NCBI GenBank assembly: GCA_004524385.1 | Contig: SDNM01000145.1 | Span: 1 to 5,007, forward strand | From: Promethearchaeota archaeon | GTDB lineage: Archaea; Asgardarchaeota; Lokiarchaeia; Sigyniarchaeales; SOKP01 | DNA length: 5,007 nt | Reading direction: 5' to 3' | In this document: in pieces, positions 1 through 5,007 of the stretch | Layout: every line of letters begins with the position of its first letter | Numbering within the stretch: position 1 is the stretch's first letter | Program-made: the position numbers and the translations under genes | The notes under the pieces: model-generated | What the model saw: only the letters and a program-made list of their open reading frames with translations | What the model was told of the DNA's origin: nothing | The model's database searches: none

Positions 1-1408
1 AGCGAATTGTTCCAGTATGACCTTCTAAGAGTTCTCCCCCTCCTTGATTAGTTGTTCCCTCAGGATAAACAACAACAAGCTGACCCTCTCCTAATCGATC
101 TTTGCCAGTATTATATGAGCTTATATCATGTTCTCCTCTTCTTAATGGAAAGGCGTGATGTGTTCTTACCCAAGCGTTTACGATTGGTATTTTGAATAAA
201 GATTCTTTTGCCATCTGATATAATTGGCGACTTCCATTTTGCCATATGGCTAAAGGAAGCATTAATACATCCCACTCTGAGCTATGACCACATGCAATAA
301 GCGCTCCACCTTCTTCAGGTATATGTTTATCAAAATCTATGACTTTAATTGGATTAATTAAATCAGTATAAGCAGTTAATAACACGCCTGTCAAGCCATA
401 TATTGGTTTTGTAAATGCGTCTCGTGCTCCGATCATATCTAGACTTTTAAGAAGTGCATACCAAAAATCATCGACACTCCATAAAATATGATGTTGTATA
501 TTTTTAAGGATTCCTTTAAATCCACTTGATTTGGGTTTATCTTCCATATCTTTAGGATATCCAATCGATAATTCTTTTGATTCCTCATCATTGCCTTCAT
601 ATAAGTCGATTATAATCTCTCGTAAATCCTCAGTTAGTCTTTTGATTTCGGGATAAGATATGTCCTTTCCATAATAATCCTCATAATAAATTGGTTCTCC
701 GCGCCGACAAGTTACTTTAGTTGGTCTCATCACTAACTTGCCTTTTGGAAGTGCATTGCGAGATCCTAAAACTACGCATGGGATTATTGGTACTCCCGTT
801 TCAATTGCAAGTCTAACTGCTCCCGTACGAAACTCTCCCATCTCTCCGTTCTCAGCTCGAGTTCCTTCAGGGAATATGCCTACATACTGTCCATCTTTAA
901 GTAAATCCCTCGCCATATCCATCCCCTCATCTGGATTATCACGATCAAGCTCGAAAGCGCCTAAATTTTTGAAAAGAGTAGTTACTATAGGTGTTTTAAA
1001 ATTTTCTTTTTTAGACATCCATCTAATTGGTCTATTGACTGATCCACCAACGAAGAATGGATCTAAATGAGAATTATGATTTGATACTATTACCGCACCA
1101 CCATGCTCGGGAGCCACGGGACCTTCTGTGCGATAGTTCCAGAAGAGACGCATCGATGATTTACACCAAAAAGCATAAGCAAGCCACCATTGGAATTCGT
1201 CAACTTCATCTTGTATTGTGAACTTATCGCAGATAGAACGTAATATATTATTTATATAATCGATAGGATTATATTTTAATATTTTATATAGCAATTTTTC
1301 ATGAGGTTTCTCATATAAATCTTGATCTTTCTCTTCAATTTCCAAATTTACTTTTTCTTTTTTTATTTGTTTTTGTTCTTCTTTTAAATCAGTTTTAGGA
1401 ATTTCCAT
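1..1408 (-). CDS. Tandem-domain PlsC/LPLAT-type acyltransferase, partial (3' end beyond the window)
   Basis: The minus strand is open without a stop from ATG at 1408 to the left edge: 469 codons, C-terminus missing. Seen: a Lys/Glu-rich N-terminus (1-35), a Trp/Phe-rich stretch (72-92) that may lie on the membrane, then two acyltransferase domains. Domain 1 has HX4D (H111-D116), a block II Arg in FELDR (152-156), FPEGTR (179-184) and VPIIP (206-210). Domain 2 repeats the order with HX4D (H375-D380), FPLRR (420-424) and YPEGTT (448-453). Both copies share an M-(S/A)-K...F-K-x-P-I-V stretch (131-142 and 399-410), which indicates duplication. The EGTR Arg is Thr453 in copy 2, so that copy may differ in substrate binding or activity. 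Known: this family moves acyl groups from acyl-CoA or acyl-ACP to (lyso)glycerophospholipids at the membrane. Bacterial PlsC is about 240 aa with one domain. Family assignment is firm; the acceptor is unknown. The gene follows the HAD gene by 18 bases and is probably cotranscribed with it. Confidence 0.93.
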   Translation of the reverse strand, partial: MEIPKTDLKEEQKQIKKEKVNLEIEEKDQDLYEKPHEKLLYKILKYNPIDYINNILRSICDKFTIQDEVDEFQWWLAYAFWCKSSMRLFWNYRTEGPVAPEHGGAVIVSNHNSHLDPFFVGGSVNRPIRWMSKKENFKTPIVTTLFKNLGAFELDRDNPDEGMDMARDLLKDGQYVGIFPEGTRAENGEMGEFRTGAVRLAIETGVPIIPCVVLGSRNALPKGKLVMRPTKVTCRRGEPIYYEDYYGKDISYPEIKRLTEDLREIIIDLYEGNDEESKELSIGYPKDMEDKPKSSGFKGILKNIQHHILWSVDDFWYALLKSLDMIGARDAFTKPIYGLTGVLLTAYTDLINPIKVIDFDKHIPEEGGALIACGHSSEWDVLMLPLAIWQNGSRQLYQMAKESLFKIPIVNAWVRTHHAFPLRRGEHDISSYNTGKDRLGEGQLVVVYPEGTTNQGGGELLEGHTGTIR

Positions 1409-1416
1409 TTTTCTTA

Positions 1417-1421
1417 ACCTC
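1417..1421 (-). promoter_or_regulatory. Ribosome binding site of the acyltransferase gene
   Basis: GAGGT on the minus strand lies 8 bases before ATG 1408 and inside the 18-base gap after the HAD stop codon. It supports this start and translation from a shared mRNA. It is the clearest Shine-Dalgarno-like site in the window. Confidence 0.6.
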
Positions 1422-1426
1422 TTATC

Positions 1427-2212
1427 TTAAGATTTAATTTTTAATGATTTTTGAACATTAGAATTTGAAATACGATCATTTTTAATACCAAGGAGCTCTA
1501 ATAATTCTGTTATTGAATTGACCAATAAATCTGGCCGGAACTCAGCTAAGACTTCTTTTTTACTAATCCCACTTGCTATTCCTACAGTACATAATCCAGC
1601 TTCTTTACCAGCTTCAATATCAGTGGGCATATCTCCAAATATTAACCACTCAGATCCTTTAATTTTTTTATATTTCTCTAAAACAGGGAGGAAAGCATCT
1701 GGGTGTGGTTTTAGAGCTGGAAGTTTATCGGCCCCATAAAAATCTTCAAAATATTTTTCAAGACCCTCCTTTTCTATTGATTCTATAACACTTCTTGTTT
1801 GATTGTGAGATACAATAAAAAGAACGCAATCTTTTTTAAGAAAAGAAATTAGTTCTTTTGAGCCAGGAAATATCGATGCTTCTTTTGAATATTCCTGGTA
1901 TTTTCCAAAGATTTTCATTGCAATACGCAATTTTTTGAGATATCTTAAATGGCTCAAACTAGAGATGGCCTTGAAAATTTCATATGATTGTAGTAGTATT
2001 TTAGGTATAGGATATCCTTGGATTGATTCCAATGTAGTTCCGATTTCTTGTATTGTAAGTTCCATGTCTGTTTGGATGTTCTTTTCCGTGTAAACTTCTT
2101 CAATTGATTTTTTTAGCGGTTCCATAACATCCAACAGTGTTCCATCAAAATCAAAAATTACTCCACGAAACGAGCGTTCCCGTAATTTTTTAATTATTTT
2201 TTGATCAGTCAT
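1427..2212 (-). CDS. HAD-superfamily hydrolase, phosphoglycolate-phosphatase-like (HAD-IA type)
   Basis: A 261-aa protein if started at ATG 2212; a TTG two codons upstream (2218) would give 263 aa, and neither has a clear Shine-Dalgarno site. Numbered from the ATG, all four HAD motifs are present: I, DFDGTLLD (nucleophile D21, acid/base D23); II, IVSHN (S135); III, K168 in LKPHPDAF; IV, GDMPTD (D194, D198). Residues about 29-115 form a mostly helical C1-type cap, as in phosphoglycolate phosphatase and beta-phosphoglucomutase relatives. Known: these soluble Mg-dependent enzymes remove phosphate from small molecules through an aspartyl-phosphate. The length is slightly above the usual 215-240 aa because of a polar C-terminal tail (about 240-261). 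The substrate cannot be read from the sequence. Being first in an operon with an acyltransferase makes a phosphorylated glycerol or lipid intermediate possible, but phosphoglycolate or a general housekeeping role is equally open. Confidence 0.9.
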   Translation of the reverse strand: MTDQKIIKKLRERSFRGVIFDFDGTLLDVMEPLKKSIEEVYTEKNIQTDMELTIQEIGTTLESIQGYPIPKILLQSYEIFKAISSLSHLRYLKKLRIAMKIFGKYQEYSKEASIFPGSKELISFLKKDCVLFIVSHNQTRSVIESIEKEGLEKYFEDFYGADKLPALKPHPDAFLPVLEKYKKIKGSEWLIFGDMPTDIEAGKEAGLCTVGIASGISKKEVLAEFRPDLLVNSITELLELLGIKNDRISNSNVQKSLKIKS

Positions 2213-2271
2213 TTTCAAATCTAAGAATGTTCTACCACTCTATAGCAAGATATATCTTTTAATCAAATATG

Positions 2272-2280
2272 TATTTATAA
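2272..2280 (-). promoter_or_regulatory. Candidate TATA box of the HAD-acyltransferase operon
   Basis: The minus strand reads TTATAAATA, about 60 bases before ATG 2212. An archaeal start site about 25 bases downstream would leave a leader near 38 bases. A second, closer match to the archaeal consensus (TTTATATA, 2296-2303) lies further up and would give a leader of about 60 bases. In such AT-rich DNA either match could be chance. Confidence 0.35.
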
Positions 2281-2463
2281 GAAAAATTATAATGTTATAT
2301 AAAAAGATAATCCGAAGTAATAAAGTATTAATAATATTAATGAAAAAAATATGAAAAAAGCTTATAAAATGAAAGATTCCGTAGTTCATATCCTTTTTTA
2401 TAAATATTATCACTAAAAACGTTCAGAATTCTATTAAAATTTGCGTAAAAATTTAATAACAGA

Positions 2464-2481
2464 AAATTGCATTGGCAATTT
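2464..2481. repeat. Perfect inverted repeat, 7-base arms, 4-base loop
   Basis: AAATTGC and GCAATTT flank ATTG. It is one of the few GC-containing dyads in the intergenic region and lies about 110 bases before the transporter's ATG. It could be a regulator-binding site or an RNA hairpin; no function is established. Confidence 0.45.
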
Positions 2482-2554
2482 CAGTAGACAAAAGTACAGA
2501 ATTGTTATTTCATTATATTAAAATCTTAGATCTCATTTTCAAAACACGATAAAA

Positions 2555-2614
2555 AAATTCTCCATAAATAAAAGGTGCTTTCTAATAACAAATGAGTCAA
2601 AATTTTCTATAAAT
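2555..2614 (+). repeat. Imperfect 15-base direct repeat at the transporter start
   Basis: Copies at 2555-2569 and 2600-2614 match at 13 of 15 positions (AAATTyTCyATAAAT) and are spaced exactly 45 bases apart. Both end in a TATA-like ATAAAT. In the transporter frame both read K-F-S-I-N. It could be a small local duplication or a pair of protein-binding sites. Confidence 0.4.
2564..2577 (+). promoter_or_regulatory. Candidate TATA box and overlapping Shine-Dalgarno-like site of the transporter
   Basis: ATAAATAA (2564-2571) is centred about 25 bases before ATG 2592, which would fit a leaderless or nearly leaderless transcript. Directly after it, AAAGGTG (2571-2577) could act as a ribosome site 14 bases before that ATG if transcription starts further up, for example from TTATATTAAA at 2513-2522. 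The two readings exclude each other, but both point to ATG 2592 and not to TTG 2630. Confidence 0.35.
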
Positions 2615-2629
2615 CGTCACTTTTGGTCA
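2592..2629 (+). other. Likely true 5' end of the transporter gene, out of frame by one base
   Basis: ATG 2592 opens a frame that stops after six codons (TAA 2610-2612). The transporter frame itself is open upstream of 2630 as far as 2522 but contains no ATG, GTG or TTG there. It reads K-F-S-I-N-R-H-F-W-S-L (2600-2632), a natural cytoplasmic lead into TM1. One extra A in the run 2599-2602 would join the two and give an N-terminus of M-S-Q-K-F-S-I-N-R-H-F-W. A sequencing deletion, a real frameshift mutation, or a non-standard start are the possible explanations. Confidence 0.5.
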
Positions 2630-3997
2630 TTGTTCCTCTTAGGTGGTTTTCAAAGTTTAGCTTTTGGAGGATTAATTGTTCTTGTTGTCCCATTATCATT
2701 TATAATATGGCCCAATGATCCATATCATGCGCTAGAAATGGGAATTTTAATTACTGTATTATTTTGGGTATCGGCAGCGGCAGGGATTTTTTTTGGATTC
2801 TATATCGATAAATTTAGAAGAACTAAGATAATTTTTGCAATTTCGATTTTTAGAGGAATTAGTATGTTCTTGATTGGATTTGTGGATGAGGGGAAAGGTA
2901 TGGAAACATGGTGGTATTTCTTATTATATATCATTATTTTTGCTTTTTTTACTGGAGGTTCTTGGCCTTCTATCGTTTCCCTCTCAAACGATATCGTTCC
3001 AAAGGATTATCGTTCCCGCTTTTTTGGGATTCTGGGGATTATAATGGGTTTATTTACTACATTTGGGTTTTTAATAGCTTCTGCTTTTGTTCAATATGGA
3101 TATTGGAGGCTTTATTTCTGGTGGATTGGGTTGTCGATTTTAGTTGCTGGTTTTTTCTTTTTTATTCATATTAAAGAGCCTAAAAGAGGAAGCCAAGAAG
3201 AAGAACTTAATGAGCTTCTTAAAGATGATTCTATTGAATATGATTTCCAAATTGATCGTAAAATGATGAAAAAAACCATGTTAAGTAAAACTAATGTTGT
3301 TGCGCTAATTGAAGGTATTTCAACAAATATTCTTATGGGAAGCCTATATTTATTAATTTTACCTTATATTCAAACTGAACCACATAATCTTTCTCCCGTT
3401 TTTACCGGTCTTTTTATGATTGTATTTGGTTTAACTGGGGGATTAATTGGCCAATTATTTCTTGCTAATTTATCGGATAAAGTTGCTAAAAACCATCCTA
3501 TTAGTAGAATTTACTTTATAATTATAGCTCTTAGCGTGGATGTTATTACTTTTGTTCTTCTGTTTTTTATTCCTTTGCCACATTTAACAGTAGAACAAGG
3601 ACAGGATATTCCATTCTTATTCTCGATACCAATGATATGGATTTGGGGGGCGTTATTATTTACTTCGAGCATAATATCATCCCTATATCTTGTTAATCAA
3701 GCACCTCTTCTCCAAGATATCAATCTTCCTGAAGCCCAAGGGAAAATTACTTCCTGGAATCAACTATTAGAAAATTTCGGTTTTGGCGCAGGACCTCTGA
3801 TTGTCGGAATTCTTTTAACTATAACAAGTTTAAATTATCAATTAACCGTTGTAATAGTTTCTCTTTTAATAATTCCAGGAATATTGTTGTGGTTTTTATC
3901 TTTGAGATGGTATGGTGAAGATAAGAAAGCAATTAAAAAAATTTTAGATGAGCGAGCAGAAATCTTAAGAAAAACTAAATCTAATCAAAGAAAATAA
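2630..3997 (+). CDS. Major facilitator superfamily (MFS) transporter, 12 TM
   Basis: 455 aa from TTG 2630, the only standard start codon in frame before TM1; about 13 more residues are likely missing (see 2592-2629). Hydrophobic segments fall at about 2-26, 37-58, 66-84, 95-118, 130-153, 160-180, then 222-246, 255-279, 291-316, 330-355, 377-400 and 402-424. This is the 6+6 MFS fold with a charged cytoplasmic loop at 183-220. MFS motif A is visible in loop 2-3 as GFYIDKFRRT (56-65, D60), with a weaker copy in loop 8-9 (LSDK, 281-284). D-I-V-P-K-D-Y-R-S-R-F-F-G (121-133) before TM5 is typical of the family. Known: MFS proteins are secondary carriers driven by ion or substrate gradients. The substrate cannot be assigned; the EPKRG after TM6 recalls Spinster-like carriers but is weak evidence. 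The gene is monocistronic, divergent from the HAD-acyltransferase pair, and its C-terminal tail is basic. Confidence 0.88.
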   Translation: MFLLGGFQSLAFGGLIVLVVPLSFIIWPNDPYHALEMGILITVLFWVSAAAGIFFGFYIDKFRRTKIIFAISIFRGISMFLIGFVDEGKGMETWWYFLLYIIIFAFFTGGSWPSIVSLSNDIVPKDYRSRFFGILGIIMGLFTTFGFLIASAFVQYGYWRLYFWWIGLSILVAGFFFFIHIKEPKRGSQEEELNELLKDDSIEYDFQIDRKMMKKTMLSKTNVVALIEGISTNILMGSLYLLILPYIQTEPHNLSPVFTGLFMIVFGLTGGLIGQLFLANLSDKVAKNHPISRIYFIIIALSVDVITFVLLFFIPLPHLTVEQGQDIPFLFSIPMIWIWGALLFTSSIISSLYLVNQAPLLQDINLPEAQGKITSWNQLLENFGFGAGPLIVGILLTITSLNYQLTVVIVSLLIIPGILLWFLSLRWYGEDKKAIKKILDERAEILRKTKSNQRK

Positions 3998-4051
3998 TTG
4001 ACATGGATCCTACGGTAAATCTATTGACCTCCATCCATCGCTGAAGGAATG

Positions 4052-4073
4052 GTTCATCTTTATTCTTTCAATT
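4052..4073 (+). terminator. Possible T-rich termination tract after the transporter
   Basis: A pyrimidine-rich stretch (TTCATCTTTATTCTTTCAAT and on) lies about 55 bases after the transporter stop codon, between two convergent genes. Archaeal RNA polymerase can stop at U-rich RNA without a strong hairpin. No good stem was found. Confidence 0.25.
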
Positions 4074-4077
4074 TAAT

Positions 4078-4094
4078 AAGGAAAAAAAAACCTT
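4078..4094 (-). terminator. Oligo-T terminator of the small hypothetical gene
   Basis: On the minus strand AAGG, nine T and CCTT follow the stop codon directly. An uninterrupted T9 is a typical archaeal intrinsic terminator. The flanking AAGG/CCTT could pair, but only over 4 bases. Confidence 0.5.
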
Positions 4095-4388
4095 TTAAAT
4101 GTCTAACATTCTGAGCCGTTGCGAAATACTTCTTCTCTTTAAAATTTTAACGAAATTATCTTGTCTTTGTTTTAGATTATTCAAAAACGTATCAAGTTTA
4201 TCAAAATTATTGAAAAATTGTTCTGTCCCATCCACAATAATTTTAACTCCTTTTTTTTCACCTGTTTGAATAATTGCATAAACGCCCCCTAACTCATCAT
4301 GTTTAATGAATACTTTTTCTGAGTTTGGATTCTTTTCATTACCTTTCTTGGCCCAAAAATTATTTTTTAGTAAAAAACTTCTGTACAT
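4095..4388 (-). CDS. Hypothetical basic protein, about 97 aa
   Basis: No family recognised. ATG 4388 is preferred: AGGTGGTG (4401-4408) lies 12 bases before it, and a TATA-like box would place the transcript start near 4397. A GTG at 4406 in the same frame would add six residues (103 aa) but would use the ribosome site as its own start codon. The first 25 residues are basic and polar. Residues about 25-55 look like three short beta strands (KVFIKH, GVYAIIQTG, GVKIIVDG). Residues about 56-95 look helical and amphipathic and end in a Lys/Arg-rich tail (KILKRRS...RLR). No signal peptide, membrane segment or metal-binding Cys/His cluster is seen. The basic helix could bind nucleic acid or acidic membrane; that is a guess. 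The codon pattern, ribosome site, promoter and T9 terminator together argue that the gene is real. It converges on the transporter with a 97-base gap. Confidence 0.65.
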   Translation of the reverse strand: MYRSFLLKNNFWAKKGNEKNPNSEKVFIKHDELGGVYAIIQTGEKKGVKIIVDGTEQFFNNFDKLDTFLNNLKQRQDNFVKILKRRSISQRLRMLDI

Positions 4389-4417
4389 CGAAATAACAAA
4401 CACCACCTAATTTTTAT

Positions 4418-4430
4418 TTTTATATATTTT
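4418..4430 (-). promoter_or_regulatory. Candidate archaeal promoter (BRE/TATA) of the small hypothetical gene
   Basis: The minus strand reads AAAATATATAAAA: purine-rich BRE-like bases followed by TATATA (4421-4426). The box centre is about 35 bases before ATG 4388, so a start about 26 bases downstream would give a leader of roughly 9 bases. In that case AGGTGGTG would be only partly transcribed and initiation could be leaderless. Confidence 0.45.
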
Positions 4431-4624
4431 CTGAGAGTCATCTTGATATATTCAATTATGACCCTTGCAGTAAGATCTAAGTAATACAAATAAAATTCAT
4501 AATATAGAATAATGTATTATCCAGATTACACAATACAAATTTAATAATTCCACACACAAAAATTTATTCATATTACTCTGCCTTATCATAATCTAAAAAA
4601 CGCAGATTTTATTTATAAATAACA

Positions 4625-4665
4625 AAGTAAAATTTTATGTTGTTTGTGCTACAAATAATTTACTT
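4625..4665. repeat. Imperfect two-part dyad
   Basis: Outer arms AAGTAAA/TTTACTT extend to 9 pairs with one bulged A, and inner arms TTTGT/ACAAA enclose GCT. The left internal loop is much longer than the right. It could fold as RNA on either strand. The function is unknown. Confidence 0.35.
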
Positions 4666-4760
4666 GGGGTCAATTTCCATTGCTTATATTACTCTATAAA
4701 ATATTCTTTTTTCGTAATAAAAGAACATAATAAGGTTTTTTTAAGCTTTTTTAATAGTAT

Positions 4761-4784
4761 TGTATAATATAATTTTATTATACA
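4761..4784. repeat. Perfect inverted repeat, 9-base arms, upstream of the right-hand frame
   Basis: TGTATAATA and TATTATACA flank the 6-base TAATTT, and the repeat ends 36 bases before ATG 4821. It includes TATA-like sequence on both strands, so it may be a promoter with an overlapping operator, or simply a symmetric TATA region. Confidence 0.45.
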
Positions 4785-4807
4785 TAAAAGTAGAAGGGTT
4801 AAGGATT

Positions 4808-4989
4808 TTAGGGCATTTTTATGGATTGGGAAGTTATCTTTTATTCTGAAATTATGGAACAGGCATTTGATATTTTAAATGATAATATTAATAGATTTAT
4901 ATGGGAATGCCATAAAATTATAGAACTAATGAAAATTTTAAAAGAATCGGAGAAAGAAAATTTTAAATTAATCATTAAAAATGCCCTAA
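4808..4989. repeat. 13-base perfect inverted repeat pair, 156 bases apart
   Basis: TTAGGGCATTTTT (4808-4820) and its exact reverse complement (4977-4989) bracket the start of the right-hand reading frame. They contain GGGC, rare in this region. Counting arms from 4809 to 4988, both sides are flanked by ATTT, which could be a 4-base target duplication or just low complexity. Confidence 0.4.
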
Positions 4990-5007
4990 TTTTATTATTA
5001 TCTATAT
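4821..5007 (+). CDS. Unrecognised reading frame, partial (3' end beyond the window)
   Basis: ATG 4821 opens 62 codons that run off the right edge; the frame has a stop just upstream (TAG 4809-4811), so this is the first possible start (a second Met is at codon 12). A stop-free run of this length is unlikely by chance in DNA this AT-rich. The visible part begins M-D-W-E-V-I-F, is rich in Ile, Glu, Asn and Lys, probably helical, and becomes hydrophobic at 49-62 (IIKNALILLLS), perhaps a membrane segment. No family is recognised. AAGGG (4794-4798) and AAGGA (4801-4805) are weak and rather distant ribosome-site candidates. The inverted repeat that crosses this frame is an alternative reason for caution. 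Confidence 0.4.
   Translation, partial: MDWEVIFYSEIMEQAFDILNDNINRFIWECHKIIELMKILKESEKENFKLIIKNALILLLSI

Larger units (their letters stand above)
2213..2591. other. Divergent AT-rich intergenic region
   Basis: About 380 bases between two divergently transcribed genes, with no credible coding sequence; the only ATG frames are about 15-20 codons long. It holds TATA-like boxes for both directions, a 12-base perfect palindrome AAGATATATCTT (2247-2258), a GC-containing hairpin (2464-2481) and half of an imperfect direct repeat near the transporter start. No tRNA, box C/D RNA or riboswitch pattern was recognised. Confidence 0.7.
4407..4820. other. AT-rich intergenic region with several dyads
   Basis: About 410 bases between two divergently oriented genes. 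No reading frame looks coding, and no tRNA or known RNA was recognised. It contains a promoter for the small gene at its left end, an imperfect dyad (4625-4665), a hairpin TTCTTTT/AAAAGAA (4704-4725), a 9-base-arm dyad (4761-4784), two copies of ATATTACTCT (4570-4579, 4686-4695) and two of AATACAAAT. Most short repeats are expected at this base composition. Confidence 0.6.

Noticed and set aside
738..1070. 110-codon plus-strand open frame
   Set aside because: It lies antisense inside the first acyltransferase domain, whose motifs are clear on the other strand. Its own translation is Ser/Pro-rich with no recognisable domain.
1518..1739. 73-codon plus-strand open frame
   Set aside because: It is antisense to HAD motifs III and IV and shows no family features.
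2292..2414. Two tiny ATG frames of about 20 and 15 codons (starting at 2292 and 2369)
   Set aside because: No convincing ribosome site, very short, and expected by chance in AT-rich spacer.
2908..3174. 88-codon plus-strand frame rich in Phe, Tyr and Trp
   Set aside because: It is an alternate-frame shadow of transporter TM4-TM6; T-rich membrane codons produce such aromatic frames.
4010..4060. Stem between CCAT and ATGG after the transporter as a strong terminator
   Set aside because: Only about four consecutive pairs with a long loop; not stable enough to claim.
4704..4743. Hairpin plus T run as a plus-strand terminator
   Set aside because: No plus-strand gene ends nearby; the transporter stops 700 bases upstream, and nine bases separate the stem from the T run.
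4407..4820. CRISPR-like or iterated origin-type repeats
   Set aside because: The short direct repeats (ATATTACTCT, AATACAAAT) occur only twice each with no regular spacing.

Overview
The window is very AT-rich, above all between genes. It looks like archaeal DNA, possibly from an Asgard (Lokiarchaeia-like) lineage. The support is TATA-box-like T/A octamers about 35 to 90 bases upstream of starts, weak or absent Shine-Dalgarno sites, oligo-T termination, and a protein style rich in Lys, Ile, Glu and Asn. No rRNA or other marker gene is present, so the taxonomic placement is inference.

Layout. Positions 1-2212 hold two co-directional minus-strand genes, 18 bases apart. The upstream gene encodes a HAD-superfamily phosphatase. 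The downstream gene encodes a phospholipid-acyltransferase-type (PlsC/LPLAT) protein that runs off the left edge. It is the largest gene in the window and carries two complete-looking LPLAT domains in tandem. A roughly 380-base AT-rich divergent promoter region (2213-2591) separates this pair from a plus-strand 12-TM major facilitator transporter. The transporter's 5' end is odd: the coding signal extends upstream of the only usable in-frame start (TTG at 2630), and a well-placed ATG at 2592 sits one base out of frame. A convergent minus-strand gene for a basic protein of about 97 aa, with no recognised family, follows at 4095-4388. It has its own TATA-like promoter and an oligo-T terminator. 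The last 600 bases are AT-rich with several dyad symmetries, then the start of an unrecognised plus-strand reading frame that leaves the window at the right edge.

How the genes may fit together. The phosphatase-acyltransferase pair is very likely one transcription unit, and acylation of a glycerophosphate-type substrate is the most plausible theme. The divergent MFS carrier could share that pathway, as the bacterial lysophospholipid transporter LplT does with the Aas acyltransferase, but nothing in the sequence proves its substrate. No mobile element, CRISPR array, tRNA or rRNA was found. The points most worth a second look are the tandem acyltransferase with a degenerate second catalytic block, the possible frameshift at the transporter's start, and a 13-base perfect inverted repeat bracketing the start of the last reading frame.
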